From Chloroflexota bacterium (GTDB lineage: Bacteria; Chloroflexota; Anaerolineae; 4572-78; J111), in the NCBI GenBank assembly GCA_016860845.1, contig BOKF01000003.1:310001-374000 (forward strand): 64,000 bases of DNA. The letters are read 5' to 3'. Positions 1-7,943 of this stretch are shown piece after piece. Below the pieces are notes generated by a model. The model searched no databases. It was given only the letters and a program-made list of their open reading frames with translations, and was not told the origin of the DNA. A program made the translations under genes and the position numbers. Each line of letters begins with the position of its first letter. The stretch's first letter is position 1.

Positions 1-1035
1 CAGGGCCGGGTCGAGATAACTCCCCTGGCCAACGAGGGCCGGCTGACAGTGGGCCGGCTCGATGTGCTGCACGCCTACCGGGAGAGTTTGGCCCATGTGT
101 TTCAAAATCCCTACGACGCCGGTGAGCGCATGGTTCACCTGCTGCTGCCGGGGGCGCCTATTAGCGACATCCAGCAAGGGCGCGGCCTGGTTTTGGTTTA
201 TCCGGTGCTTGATCCGCAGCTGTTTGACCGGGCCGATAACACCGTTATCGTCATGCGCATTGTGTACGATTTATTGAGCCGTCTACAAGCCGAGCTGTCG
301 CTTAGGCCTGGCCAGAGTCCCCTGGCCGCTACACCCCTCCCTGTGCCTAGCCGGCGCCGGTTGGAAGTGGAACTTCGTCTGGCCGGCTATGATATTGAGG
401 GCGATGAAGCGATCCGAAGTTCAGACCCGCGCCCGCCAGGCCAGGAGGAACCTGGACTGCTTGACCGCCTGCGGCGTATGGCGGCCAGGTGGACGGCCGA
501 GCGAATGACACTGCCCCCGCAGGCCACGCCCCAGGATTACCTGGCGATCATCCGGCGGATTTTACCGGCCATCGCCACGCCGGCAGATGATAGGATGATG
601 CGGACTTTATCCGCCAGCATGCAAGCTCAAGCCTCGCCGGCCGAAAAATCGGCCGCCCAGCCCGAACCGTTACCTTCTCCACCCAGGTCGCCTCACTCGT
701 CGCCTGCACCACGACGACCGGCCGGCGCGGATCGAGCAGACTGGGACCGTGATTTTGAGCGACCGGCCGTCCCGTCACGACGGCGCGCCGCGCAGCCGGA
801 GTGGTGGCGTGATTTTGCCGGTGAAGCCGCCGACTCAACCCAGGCAAAAGCCATTACCTCCCGCACTGACTGGTTGGTTGACCTGCAAGCCGAGCATGGC
901 TTGCTGCCCGCCAGTTCAGCCGGCGGGCCAGAGCCGGCGGGCCGGGATGATTGGTCGCAAGATTTTCAAGAACTCAACAAGCCAAAACCAACCGCCTCGC
1001 CTCCTGCCTCAGAGTGGGAAGGCAATTTCAAATAA
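1..1035 (+). CDS. Hypothetical protein, 5' end missing, with five tail W-x-x-[DN]-[FL] motifs
   Basis: The frame is open from the first base of the window, so the real start lies upstream; a GTG at 49 would give 328 residues. I do not recognise the family. Counting from that GTG, residues 1-180 look folded (alternating hydrophobic stretches). Residues 185-328 are rich in Pro, Ala, Ser and Arg and are probably disordered. The tail carries five similar short motifs: DWDRDF (231), EWWRDF (251), DWLVDL (274), DWSQDF (301) and EWEGNF (322), spaced 20-27 residues apart. Repeats of this kind usually dock to one partner. The vWA gene starts 29 bases downstream, so its product is a candidate partner. 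The gene is surely coding; its function is unknown. Confidence 0.75.
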   Translation, partial: QGRVEITPLANEGRLTVGRLDVLHAYRESLAHVFQNPYDAGERMVHLLLPGAPISDIQQGRGLVLVYPVLDPQLFDRADNTVIVMRIVYDLLSRLQAELSLRPGQSPLAATPLPVPSRRRLEVELRLAGYDIEGDEAIRSSDPRPPGQEEPGLLDRLRRMAARWTAERMTLPPQATPQDYLAIIRRILPAIATPADDRMMRTLSASMQAQASPAEKSAAQPEPLPSPPRSPHSSPAPRRPAGADRADWDRDFERPAVPSRRRAAQPEWWRDFAGEAADSTQAKAITSRTDWLVDLQAEHGLLPASSAGGPEPAGRDDWSQDFQELNKPKPTASPPASEWEGNFK

Positions 1036-1064
1036 TCTTCACCAAAATAAGAAAGGGGAAAATC

Positions 1065-2072
1065 ATGGTTCGTGAAATACATAAGCGAGAGGGTCTTTTG
1101 GACATTTTCTCGGAAATTCATCGCAGTCAAGTCGGTGACAAGCTGCGCCTTGAAATCACCTTTGCCGTTGATCCGACGATTGAACGGCTGGCGGCGGCCT
1201 TTTATATGGACGGTAGCGATTCCATGCGGCAGGCCGGCAACTATGGCCGCGGCGGAGGCTTGTTTTTCCTGGGGCGGCGCTTCAATCCCGTCGAGGCGGC
1301 TATGCGCGTGGCCGTGCCGTATGTGGCCGGCAAGGATGCCAATGGTAAGTGCCGGGTGGCCTATTGGGCCACCGGGCCTGAGGGCCGCGACGTGGAAGTC
1401 ATCGGCGAGCTAACGGCCGAGGAAGCCGCCTCCTACGATTTTCGCGGCCCCAAACGCTTTGGCGGCGCGACTTACCTGCTGGCGGCCGTCCGAGATTTTG
1501 TCGCCTACATCCAGCAGCTTCAAGCTGGGGGCGAAACCATCGAAGCGGCGCTGGCTGTCGTCGTCACTGATGGCCAGTTCCACGACTTTGACGACGTGAT
1601 GGACTATACCAAAGAGTTGGCCCGGGCCATTATGGCCGGCAAATTCCCACGCGCCAATTTCACTGTCGTTGGGGTGGGGCCGGCCGTTGACCCGGAGCAA
1701 ATGGAAGCCCTGATGCACCGGGCCACCCCGCCCGAATACACTGGGCGCGAAATCTGGTGTTATGCCCTGGCCGATCACATCGGAGATTTGCCCGAACTGG
1801 TTTCCCACCTGGTGGATGAGAATACCCCGGCTTTTTGGGGCGGCGCTATGGTGACGGACGACGCCGGCAAGACCCTGCTCACCTTTGAAGACATGGTACC
1901 GGCGGTCATCGAGTTTGAGATTCCAGCCACGGCCAAATCCTTCACCCTCACTACCGGCGGGAAAAGTTACATGCAGCCATTAGCCAGTATCCCTGCCGGC
2001 CATGGCGGTCATGATGAAGAGGAAGAAGCGGCTGAGCAGGACCATCGCCCCCGCCGGCACGGCGACCATTAG
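1065..2072 (+). CDS. vWA-domain protein (TerF/TerY-like)
   Basis: A 335-residue protein. The start is set by the ATG at 1065 behind GAAAGGGG; the open frame reaches further upstream but would overlap the previous gene. The MIDAS metal site is visible: DGSDS (Asp49, Ser51, Ser53), a Thr in GGATYL (about 136) and TDG (Asp169). Such domains bind a divalent cation and hold partner proteins. Residues 1-45 and the last 60 residues form extra beta-rich segments, as in vWA proteins linked to tellurium-resistance-type systems; that assignment is an inference. No signal peptide is seen, so it is probably cytoplasmic. It follows the motif-repeat gene closely and is probably co-transcribed with it. Confidence 0.8.
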   Translation: MVREIHKREGLLDIFSEIHRSQVGDKLRLEITFAVDPTIERLAAAFYMDGSDSMRQAGNYGRGGGLFFLGRRFNPVEAAMRVAVPYVAGKDANGKCRVAYWATGPEGRDVEVIGELTAEEAASYDFRGPKRFGGATYLLAAVRDFVAYIQQLQAGGETIEAALAVVVTDGQFHDFDDVMDYTKELARAIMAGKFPRANFTVVGVGPAVDPEQMEALMHRATPPEYTGREIWCYALADHIGDLPELVSHLVDENTPAFWGGAMVTDDAGKTLLTFEDMVPAVIEFEIPATAKSFTLTTGGKSYMQPLASIPAGHGGHDEEEEAAEQDHRPRRHGDH

Positions 2073-2089
2073 GCCGGTGGATTTTCACT

Positions 2090-3523
2090 ATGGAACAAAA
2101 ATCTATGAATGATGCCCATGAGCTACAGTTGAAGAAAAATTTACCGCAGAGACACAATAGTACGGAGAAAAATAATAAACCACTTCCGTGTCCCTGCGTC
2201 TCAACAGTTAAGATTTCCAGCCGACCTCATCTGGCCTACCTGAGCCTGATCCTCGTCCTGGTGCTCAATATAGCCGCTTGCCAGGGCGAACCGGTTTCAC
2301 TGGCTACGCCAACGCCGGCGGTTACGCCAACTGCGACGGCCACACCAACACCGGCGGCACAACCAAGCCCCACATTGACGGCTGTCCTCACAGCCACACC
2401 CACCGCCTTACCGTCGCCAACAGCAGGCAAACCAGGCAATGCCAGCGGCGGCAACCCGGAAACCACGCCTCCGCCCACGTCAACGCCGCAGGCCGAAGCC
2501 CAATTTGGCTCGGCCACCCCGGTGGTTGAGGCTCAAACTGACCCGGTCTCCCCCACCGCAGCCTCCCAACCTGGCCCCGAAACCCCGGTCGTTGACTCCT
2601 CTATCGGTGTTGCTTCCCCCACCGCCAGCCTATCGCCAGACACCTCGGATCCGCTCTTCATCGAGAGCATGCGCCAGCACCGGGATGACCCACCGCCCAC
2701 CATCGAAATCATCTCCACCCTGGCCGAGACCGACCGGTTCATCCGCTACCAGATTGCCTATACCAGCGATGGCCTGCGTATCACCGGGGTCATGAATGTG
2801 CCCAAAGCCGAAGCTTCTGATACGATGCCGCGTTTCCCTGTCATCCTGCTCAATCACGGCTATTATAATCCAGACACCTACACACCTGGTACCGGCACCC
2901 AGACCGAAGCCGACTACCTGGCGGAGCACAGCTATGTCACCATTGCCAGCGACTACCGGGGCTATGCCGGCTCCGCGGGCGATTTCGGGGGACATTTCGA
3001 TCCTGGCTGGACTTATGATATCCTCGACCTGCTAGACGCTTTGCCTAGCCTGGATTTTGTTGACGCGGAGCGGGTGGGTATGTGGGGGCACAGCACCGGC
3101 GGTGAGATTGCCCTACGGGTCATCACCGCCCGAGACAGCGTGGACGCCACCGTCCTCTTTGGCTCAATGGGGGCTGACGCCGCCGACAACTTCCGCCTAA
3201 TGCAGGGCTGGGGCGGCGGCCACGAAATCATCCAGCGCTACGGTACGCCGGAGGAAGCGCCGGAGGTGTGGGCCAAACTCTCGCCGCTTACCTACCTGGC
3301 CGATGTTGCCGGGCCGATTTCGATTCACCACGGCGAGTTGGACGGTGAAGTGCCGCCGGAACTATCGGCCCGGCTGTGGCAGGCCATGCAGGCCGCCGGC
3401 GCACCGGGCGAGTACTACACCTATCCTGACCAGCGCCATATCTTCCGGGGCGAGGCCTGGACATTGGCTATGGAGCGCACCCTGGCCTTCTTCGATAAAT
3501 ATGTGAAAAATCAAGCGCCATGA
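2090..3523 (+). CDS. Lipoprotein-type alpha/beta hydrolase (S9/dienelactone hydrolase-like)
   Basis: A 477-residue protein. Residues 48-64 form a hydrophobic signal ending in the lipobox I-A-A-C (Cys64), followed by about 150 residues rich in Thr, Pro and Ala, a cell-surface linker. The alpha/beta hydrolase domain has the nucleophile elbow GHSTGG (Ser335), a candidate acid in GELDG (Asp418) and a candidate His in DQRH (His450). The signal sits unusually far in because about 40 residues precede it; part of that stretch is encoded by an imperfect inverted repeat at 2143-2202. Only ATGs at 2090 and 2105 are available as starts. It overlaps the next gene by four bases (ATGA). The substrate is unknown; an esterase or peptidase acting outside the cell is likely. 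Confidence 0.8.
   Translation: MEQKSMNDAHELQLKKNLPQRHNSTEKNNKPLPCPCVSTVKISSRPHLAYLSLILVLVLNIAACQGEPVSLATPTPAVTPTATATPTPAAQPSPTLTAVLTATPTALPSPTAGKPGNASGGNPETTPPPTSTPQAEAQFGSATPVVEAQTDPVSPTAASQPGPETPVVDSSIGVASPTASLSPDTSDPLFIESMRQHRDDPPPTIEIISTLAETDRFIRYQIAYTSDGLRITGVMNVPKAEASDTMPRFPVILLNHGYYNPDTYTPGTGTQTEADYLAEHSYVTIASDYRGYAGSAGDFGGHFDPGWTYDILDLLDALPSLDFVDAERVGMWGHSTGGEIALRVITARDSVDATVLFGSMGADAADNFRLMQGWGGGHEIIQRYGTPEEAPEVWAKLSPLTYLADVAGPISIHHGELDGEVPPELSARLWQAMQAAGAPGEYYTYPDQRHIFRGEAWTLAMERTLAFFDKYVKNQAP
2143..2202. repeat. Imperfect inverted repeat translated into an N-terminal extension
   Basis: ACCGCAGAGACACAA on the left is roughly mirrored by CCGTGTCCCTGCGTCTC on the right. This is the style of an intergenic repeat, yet it lies inside the open frame of the hydrolase gene, ahead of its signal peptide. 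Confidence 0.5.
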
Positions 3524-4296
3524 CCTTAACTATCACCAAAAAACTGACCAGATTTTGGGAAATAGACGCCCTGCGCGGCGTCGCCGTCATTCTGATGGTC
3601 TTTTACCACCTGGTATGGGACTTAAGTTATTTCGGATATTATCAAGCTAACCTGTTGGGCGGCCCCTGGCAGACCTTTGCTCGCAGCATCGGCTCCACCT
3701 TTATCTTTCTGGCCGGGCTATCCCTGACCTTGAGCGATACTCGATACGAGCAGCGCACCGGGCAGCCGGCTCCCTTCACCAAATATCTGCGGCGCGGCGC
3801 TGAGATATTCGGCTTTGGGCTGGCCATCACCGTCGCTACCTACTTTTTCATCGGGCGGGGCTTTGTCATCTTCGGCATTCTGCACCTGTTGGGCGCGTCT
3901 ATCATCTTAGCCTATCCCTTCCTGCGGCTGGGTCGCTGGGTCAGCCTGGCTACCGGGCTGCTTCTCATCGGGCTGGGGATTTACCTGGACGGGTTGGTGG
4001 TCTCGTTTCCGTGGCTGATCTGGCTGGGAATCAAGCAGCAGGGCATCTACATGGTTGACTATTATCCCTTGCTGCCCTGGTTCGGCCTGTCCCTGTTGGG
4101 GATATTCGTTGGGTACACCCTGTATCCGCGGGGCACGCCGCGCCTGGCCTTGCCCAATCTGAACCCGACCCTGCCGGTGCGCGGGCTGCGCTGGCTGGGG
4201 CAGCACTCTCTACCCATTTATCTCATCCACCAGCCGGTTTTGTTGACCCTGCTGATGGGCTTTAATTTTATTTTTAGAGGAGTTGTCACGAGCTAA
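3520..4296 (+). CDS. DUF1624 / heparan-alpha-glucosaminide N-acetyltransferase-like membrane protein
   Basis: A 258-residue integral membrane protein with about seven hydrophobic segments. The N-terminal pattern W-E-I-D-x-x-R-G, then V-x-x-V-F-Y-H-L-V-W-D, is typical of the HGSNAT catalytic/DUF1624 family, which transfers acetyl groups across a membrane to sugars. H-S-L-P-I-Y-L-I-H-Q-P near the C-terminus is the usual family ending. The start overlaps the stop of the hydrolase gene (ATGA), so the two are translationally coupled and may act on the same surface polymer. The family call is firm; the substrate is not known. The last bases include a short sequence that recurs at 36052. Confidence 0.85.
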   Translation: MTLTITKKLTRFWEIDALRGVAVILMVFYHLVWDLSYFGYYQANLLGGPWQTFARSIGSTFIFLAGLSLTLSDTRYEQRTGQPAPFTKYLRRGAEIFGFGLAITVATYFFIGRGFVIFGILHLLGASIILAYPFLRLGRWVSLATGLLLIGLGIYLDGLVVSFPWLIWLGIKQQGIYMVDYYPLLPWFGLSLLGIFVGYTLYPRGTPRLALPNLNPTLPVRGLRWLGQHSLPIYLIHQPVLLTLLMGFNFIFRGVVTS

Positions 4297-4320
4297 CCCA
4301 CCCCAGCAATGGGGAAGAAG

Positions 4321-4400
4321 ATGGTAGATAGTAGATGGTAGATAGAAGATAGGCTTCCAAGCCATCTTCTATCCACCATCATCTTATCATCTATTATCTT
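4321..4400. repeat. Low-complexity inverted repeat hairpin
   Basis: A purine-rich run built from 7-base units like GTAGATA is followed by its pyrimidine complement, with GGCTT-CC-AAGCC at the tip. The stem is nearly perfect (one bulge, one mismatch). It sits after the DUF1624 stop and could act as a terminator, though there is no T-run. Confidence 0.6.
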
Positions 4401-4472
4401 GCGGCGGTCGGCGGTCCGTCGCCGGTAGTCGTATAAAGGAGGATAGCTAAATTGAGACACAGGAGCGTAAGA

Positions 4473-5828
4473 ATGTATAGAACTCGATCAGCCGGTGGGC
4501 GCTGGCCCATCACCTTGACGATGGTGATCTTGAGCGGCCTGCTGATCTATTCAGCCCTCAACGCCGAAGTGGTCAGCCGGCGTATCGAAGCCCTTCCTTA
4601 TTACGCCCGGACGTACTTGAATAAACTTCTGCCCAAACCTACGTTGCCGCCGCCCCCGGCGGTCTCCACCGTGGACCCGGAAACACTGCTACAGATGCGC
4701 CCCATCGAAAGCAACGCTCTGGCGCAGCCGGATGATACCCCGGCCGATCTCAATGAACCATCTTTGAACCCAACGGAAAGCCCCAGGCCAGGCGCATTTA
4801 ACCAGACCTCCTCAAGTCCGACCGGAAACGCCTATCAAAGCGCGGACACGGTAGTTCTGGTCAAAACTACGACCATTTCGGCTGAACCGATTGCCCCCCA
4901 GGTCAAGCTGGCCGGCGTGACCCACCAATGGCAAACCTGGAATAATTGCGGCCCGGCCACCATCAGCATGAACCTCAGCTACTATGGGCGGACGGAAACC
5001 CAAGTCGAGGCGGCTCAATTCCTCAAACCGAACCAAGAGGACAAAAATGTTAGCCCCGACGAACTGGCCGCCTACGCCCGCTCGCTGGGGTTTGAGGCCG
5101 TCGTTCGCGTGAGGGGCGACCTGGATCTGCTCAAAAGTCTCCTGAGCAACGGCTTGCCGGTGATTGTCGAATTCTGGACAAACCCCGAAGATAACGGCGG
5201 TATGGGCCACTATCGCCTCTTCACCGGTTACGATGAAGCGGGCGGTTATTTTATCGCCGAAGACTCGCTCAACGGCTCTGGCATTCAAGTGCCGATGGCC
5301 GAGTTTGATACCCACTGGCAGGTCTTCAACCGCACCTACGTGCTGGCTTACCCTTCCAACCGGGCTGCCCTCGTCCATGCGATCGTCGGCTCGGCTATGA
5401 TAGACCAGACCATGTTCGAGCGCGCCCTGCTCACCGCTCAAACTGAGGCCAAAAATACCCCTGGCAGCCCCTACGCCTGGTTTAACCTGGGCACCAACTA
5501 TGCGCGCTTGGGACAAAAAGAGCTGGCCGCCGGCGCCTTTGACGAGGCCCGGCGTATTGGCCTGCCTTATCGCATGCTCTGGTATCAGTTCGATATTTTT
5601 GAAACCTACCTGGCGGTGGGGCGCTATCAGGATGTGATTGACCTGAGCAGTGTGATTTTGCAGGCGACTGGCGGGTTAGAAGAACTGTATTACTATCGCG
5701 GTTTGGCCCGGCAAGCTCTCGGCCAGGTGGAAGCTGCCGCCGAAGATTTCCGCGCTGCGCTGGATTATAACCCCAACTTCACCCCGGCTGCCAAAGCCCT
5801 GGCGGCGCTGGAGTCCCCATCTTCATAG
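4473..5828 (+). CDS. C39-like cysteine peptidase with C-terminal TPR repeats
   Basis: A 451-residue protein. The start is the ATG at 4473, seven bases after AGGAG; the frame is open a little further upstream. Residues 12-30 form a membrane anchor, followed by a Pro/Ser/Thr-rich linker to about 140. The peptidase C39-like (C39_2) domain has its catalytic Cys in NNCGP (Cys159) and His in GHY (His246). Residues 300-450 carry three or so tetratricopeptide helices ending in YNPNF. This architecture suggests an exported, membrane-tethered processing enzyme or a non-catalytic peptide binder. Both key residues are present, so activity is plausible. Confidence 0.8.
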   Translation: MYRTRSAGGRWPITLTMVILSGLLIYSALNAEVVSRRIEALPYYARTYLNKLLPKPTLPPPPAVSTVDPETLLQMRPIESNALAQPDDTPADLNEPSLNPTESPRPGAFNQTSSSPTGNAYQSADTVVLVKTTTISAEPIAPQVKLAGVTHQWQTWNNCGPATISMNLSYYGRTETQVEAAQFLKPNQEDKNVSPDELAAYARSLGFEAVVRVRGDLDLLKSLLSNGLPVIVEFWTNPEDNGGMGHYRLFTGYDEAGGYFIAEDSLNGSGIQVPMAEFDTHWQVFNRTYVLAYPSNRAALVHAIVGSAMIDQTMFERALLTAQTEAKNTPGSPYAWFNLGTNYARLGQKELAAGAFDEARRIGLPYRMLWYQFDIFETYLAVGRYQDVIDLSSVILQATGGLEELYYYRGLARQALGQVEAAAEDFRAALDYNPNFTPAAKALAALESPSS

Positions 5829-5839
5829 AGGTTATCAAG

Positions 5840-6571
5840 ATGGTCAATCTCAAAAACAACTTTTTGTTTCGTCACCTGCTGGTCGGCAGCATTGGTGTAG
5901 GGCTAACATATCTCTTCTGGTTAAGTCGACCCCAATGGGACCCGGGGATGCGCTTGTGGCGAGCCGTTGGTGATGGCAGCTTCATCCTGCTCTGGTTTAC
6001 ATTGGTGGTCGGCCCTATCGCCCAGCATTGGGCCTGGGCCGGGCGGTTGCTACCCTGGCGACGAGAAATGGGGATCTGGTATGGCCTGCTGGCTTTTGGT
6101 CACACTTATCTGGTTCTGTTAGGTTGGGTTCGATGGGATTTTATGCGCTTTTTCGGCTACGAGTTTGTTCCAGAATTGGACCGTTATGCTCGCCTGGAAC
6201 CGGGTTTTGGCTTATCCAATGCGGTAGGCATGGTGGCCGTCTTTATTACGGTGCTGTTGGTAGCAACTTCAGCCAATTGGGCTATCAATCTGCTTGGTGC
6301 GTCGGCCTGGAAATGGCTCCAGTACGGCGCGTACGCGCTGTTTTGCCTGGTTGTTCTGCACACTTTCTATTTTCTGTTTATGCACTATACTCTCTCTTTT
6401 CACCGCCGTGTACCGGATGATCCAAACTGGTTTCAATATCCGTTTCTTTGGCTCACGCTAATCATCCCTATCCTACAAGTGAGCGCATTTATCAAAGTTG
6501 TCAGGCGCAGAAACACACAGCACAAACAAAAACACCCCCAAAGATTGCAAGGCGGCAAACTTCAGATTTGA
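5840..6571 (+). CDS. Ferric-reductase-like transmembrane protein
   Basis: A 243-residue membrane protein with about six transmembrane segments. Likely haem-ligating histidines lie in LAFGHTYLVL (TM3) and VLHTFYFLFMHY (TM5), the pattern of the ferric reductase-like/MsrQ domain. There is no flavin or NAD domain, so it may pass electrons through the membrane to a partner, as MsrQ does. It lies 11 bases after the C39-like gene and is probably in the same operon. The C-terminus (RRRNTQHKQKHPQ) is basic and cytoplasmic. The exact substrate is unknown. Confidence 0.7.
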   Translation: MVNLKNNFLFRHLLVGSIGVGLTYLFWLSRPQWDPGMRLWRAVGDGSFILLWFTLVVGPIAQHWAWAGRLLPWRREMGIWYGLLAFGHTYLVLLGWVRWDFMRFFGYEFVPELDRYARLEPGFGLSNAVGMVAVFITVLLVATSANWAINLLGASAWKWLQYGAYALFCLVVLHTFYFLFMHYTLSFHRRVPDDPNWFQYPFLWLTLIIPILQVSAFIKVVRRRNTQHKQKHPQRLQGGKLQI

Positions 6572-6653
6572 GAGAACTCAGCCGGGTACCCAGTTCCCCA
6601 TAGTAAAATGAAAGGTGGAGTAGTTACCCAATTTTTATACCGAGCTGCCCCAC

Positions 6654-6718
6654 GCCATTTTGCCTGTGTCAAAACAGGCCATTCGGCGCTTTAAGTTGGC
6701 CTTCGAGTGGGCTACACT
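6654..6718 (+). promoter_or_regulatory. Fixed-spacing promoter, copy A
   Basis: Box 1 GCCATTTTGC starts at 6654, box 2 GCCATTCGGC at 6678 (24 bp later), and the -10 TACACT at 6713 (35 bp later). The -35 position (TTTAAG) is weak. If transcription begins near 6725, the boxes centre near -66 and -42, classic activator positions. The nearest gene downstream is the DUF5676 gene at 6787. Confidence 0.65.
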
Positions 6719-6786
6719 CAGGATGGGATAGTGACGCAACGTTTCATTTGTGCTCTGGCTTATAGGAGTGAAAGGAGAGATGTGCT

Positions 6787-7095
6787 ATGAAACCCTTACC
6801 CTTCTGGTCTATCGCGTGGACGCTGGCCATTTTTGCTACCGTCGTTTTTAGCCTTGACATGCTGCTCGGCGTACTCTTCCCCAACTGGTGGGTGATGCAA
6901 AACATCTACGAGTTACTGCTGCCCGGCTTCACCTTCATTAGTTGGGGCGCCTTCTTCCTCGGCCTGGTGGAAAGTTTCGCCGGTGGCTTCTTGACGGCTG
7001 TCCTGTTTGTCCCCCTGTACAACTACTTCGCCGGCCGGGCGGCCGGCGAGGTTTCAACAGCAACACCTACGCCGATGGCGTCCGCCCATCACTAA
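6787..7095 (+). CDS. DUF5676 family small membrane protein
   Basis: A 102-residue protein with two or three membrane helices (8-27, 45-62, 66-86). The pattern W-V-M-Q-N-I-Y-E-L-L-L-P-G-F, then G-L-V-E-S-F-x-G-G-F, matches DUF5676, small proteins often found near metal-handling genes. A good Shine-Dalgarno (AAAGGAGAG) precedes the ATG. It is the first gene after promoter copy A and could head the block reaching ftsH and the nuo genes. The molecular role is unknown. Confidence 0.7.
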   Translation: MKPLPFWSIAWTLAIFATVVFSLDMLLGVLFPNWWVMQNIYELLLPGFTFISWGAFFLGLVESFAGGFLTAVLFVPLYNYFAGRAAGEVSTATPTPMASAHH

Positions 7096-7102
7096 ACGAA
7101 GC

Positions 7103-7158
7103 GGAGCGAAGGGGGTCAGCGTCACGCCCCCTTTGCTCCGGCCCTCTGTTAAGAGGGC
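7103..7158 (+). terminator. Two tandem hairpins after the DUF5676 gene
   Basis: GGAGCGAAGGGGG (7103) pairs with CCCCCTTTGCTCC (7127) with one G-U pair. GCCCTCT-GTTA-AGAGGGC (7141-7158) is a perfect 7-bp tetraloop hairpin. No strong T-run follows, so this may be a partial terminator or an mRNA-stabilising element. Confidence 0.5.
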
Positions 7159-7199
7159 ATCACTGGCTTCAAAGTTGAACCAGGAAGGAGGTGAAAACC

Positions 7200-7397
7200 A
7201 TGAAATGTTACGTGTGTGCTGAGTCAGGTGAGACCAAGGATGCGGTCGCCGTATGCGTTGTGTGTGGGATGGGTCTATGCAAGGAGCACGCCCATCGAAG
7301 CGACGTACCTATCCCCGGACGCGAATGGGTACCCCAAGAGACGACGATGATCATCCTGTGTGAGACATGCCTGAAAGCACTGTCGCCACCCACCTGA
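7200..7397 (+). CDS. DUF2180 family small zinc-binding protein
   Basis: A 65-residue protein. The start is the ATG at 7200, eight bases after GGAGG; an in-frame GTG at 7191 overlaps that site and is less likely. It opens with MKCYVC, then V-C-V-V-C-G-M-G-L-C-K-E-H-A and L-C-E-T-C: three Cys pairs plus His that should hold one or two zinc ions. This matches DUF2180, a family best known in archaea. Here it sits between DUF5676 and a carotenoid-cyclase gene, in a stress-like operon. It is probably a cytoplasmic zinc-ribbon adaptor; the role is unknown. Confidence 0.75.
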   Translation: MKCYVCAESGETKDAVAVCVVCGMGLCKEHAHRSDVPIPGREWVPQETTMIILCETCLKALSPPT

Positions 7398-7425
7398 CCT
7401 TATGGCCCCCAGAGATAACGGGCGG

Positions 7426-7453
7426 TGGGCATCCGTTGGGAGAAGGATGCCCA
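7426..7453 (+). terminator. Stem-loop after the DUF2180 gene
   Basis: TGGGCATCC pairs perfectly with GGATGCCCA around a 10-base loop, and weaker pairs extend the stem on both sides. The T-rich stretch comes about 13 bases later, so termination may be inefficient. Confidence 0.45.
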
Positions 7454-7496
7454 TCGTTCGGGGGGCATTTTATTGACTTTATCCCGGAGATAGAAG

Positions 7497-7820
7497 ATGA
7501 GTTACGCTTTACTGCTCTTCCTCTTTGGCGTCGTGCCCATTGCCTGTCTCTGGCTGGCTGCGCCGCGCCTCATCGGGCGCTACAAGGGTTCTCTACTGGT
7601 CATCGTCGTCCTTATCCTGCTGGTGAGTATTCCCTGGGAGATGGCGGTGATTGACCGCCTCTGGTATTACTCCCCCCGCATTATCTGGGGGCCGCGCCTG
7701 TTCAACCTGCCGGTCGAGGAACTGGCCTTCTTTGTTATTGATGGGCTGCTGGTGGGCAGCCTGGCACTGCTGTTTGATCAAAGCAAGGAAGAAAAAATGT
7801 TGCTCGATATCATTTTGTAG
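7497..7820 (+). CDS. Lycopene cyclase domain protein (CrtYc/CrtYd-type half)
   Basis: A 107-residue membrane protein with three helices. I-P-W-E-M-A-V-I-D, W-Y-Y-S-P and L-P-V-E-E-L-A-F-F are the signature of the carotenoid cyclase domain found in heterodimeric CrtYc/CrtYd enzymes and in fused fungal/archaeal cyclases. One half-domain alone is not expected to be active; the matching half is probably the protein at 9856, on the other side of ftsH. The last ten residues come from the start of a decayed small gene (see 7797), so the natural C-terminus may once have been different. Role: ring closure of lycopene in the membrane, or a carotenoid-like sensor function. Confidence 0.75.
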   Translation: MSYALLLFLFGVVPIACLWLAAPRLIGRYKGSLLVIVVLILLVSIPWEMAVIDRLWYYSPRIIWGPRLFNLPVEELAFFVIDGLLVGSLALLFDQSKEEKMLLDIIL

Positions 7821-7940
7821 ATTCGCTTTAGGGCCCTGGCGGGTTGGATTACCGGCCTCATTACGGAGCGTCATGCCCACATGGGAGCTGTAGCTAATAT
7901 CTGGGCCGGTATTGTTGGAGCCATTATCGGGAGGTTGTAG
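7797..7940 (+). pseudogene. Remnant of a GlsB/YeaQ/YmgE-type small membrane protein
   Basis: An ATG at 7797 with AAGGAAG ahead of it reads MLLDIIL, meets TAG at 7818, then continues in frame as A-L-A-G-W-I-T-G-L-I-T and N-I-W-A-G-I-V-G-A-I-I-G to a second stop at 7938. The second part closely resembles the transglycosylase-associated (GlsB/YeaQ) stress protein family, where a Trp is expected at the TAG position (TGG to TAG). The family is usually about 80 residues, so the C-terminus is missing too. It ends three bases before ftsH. Confidence 0.55.
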
Positions 7941-7943
7941 CGA

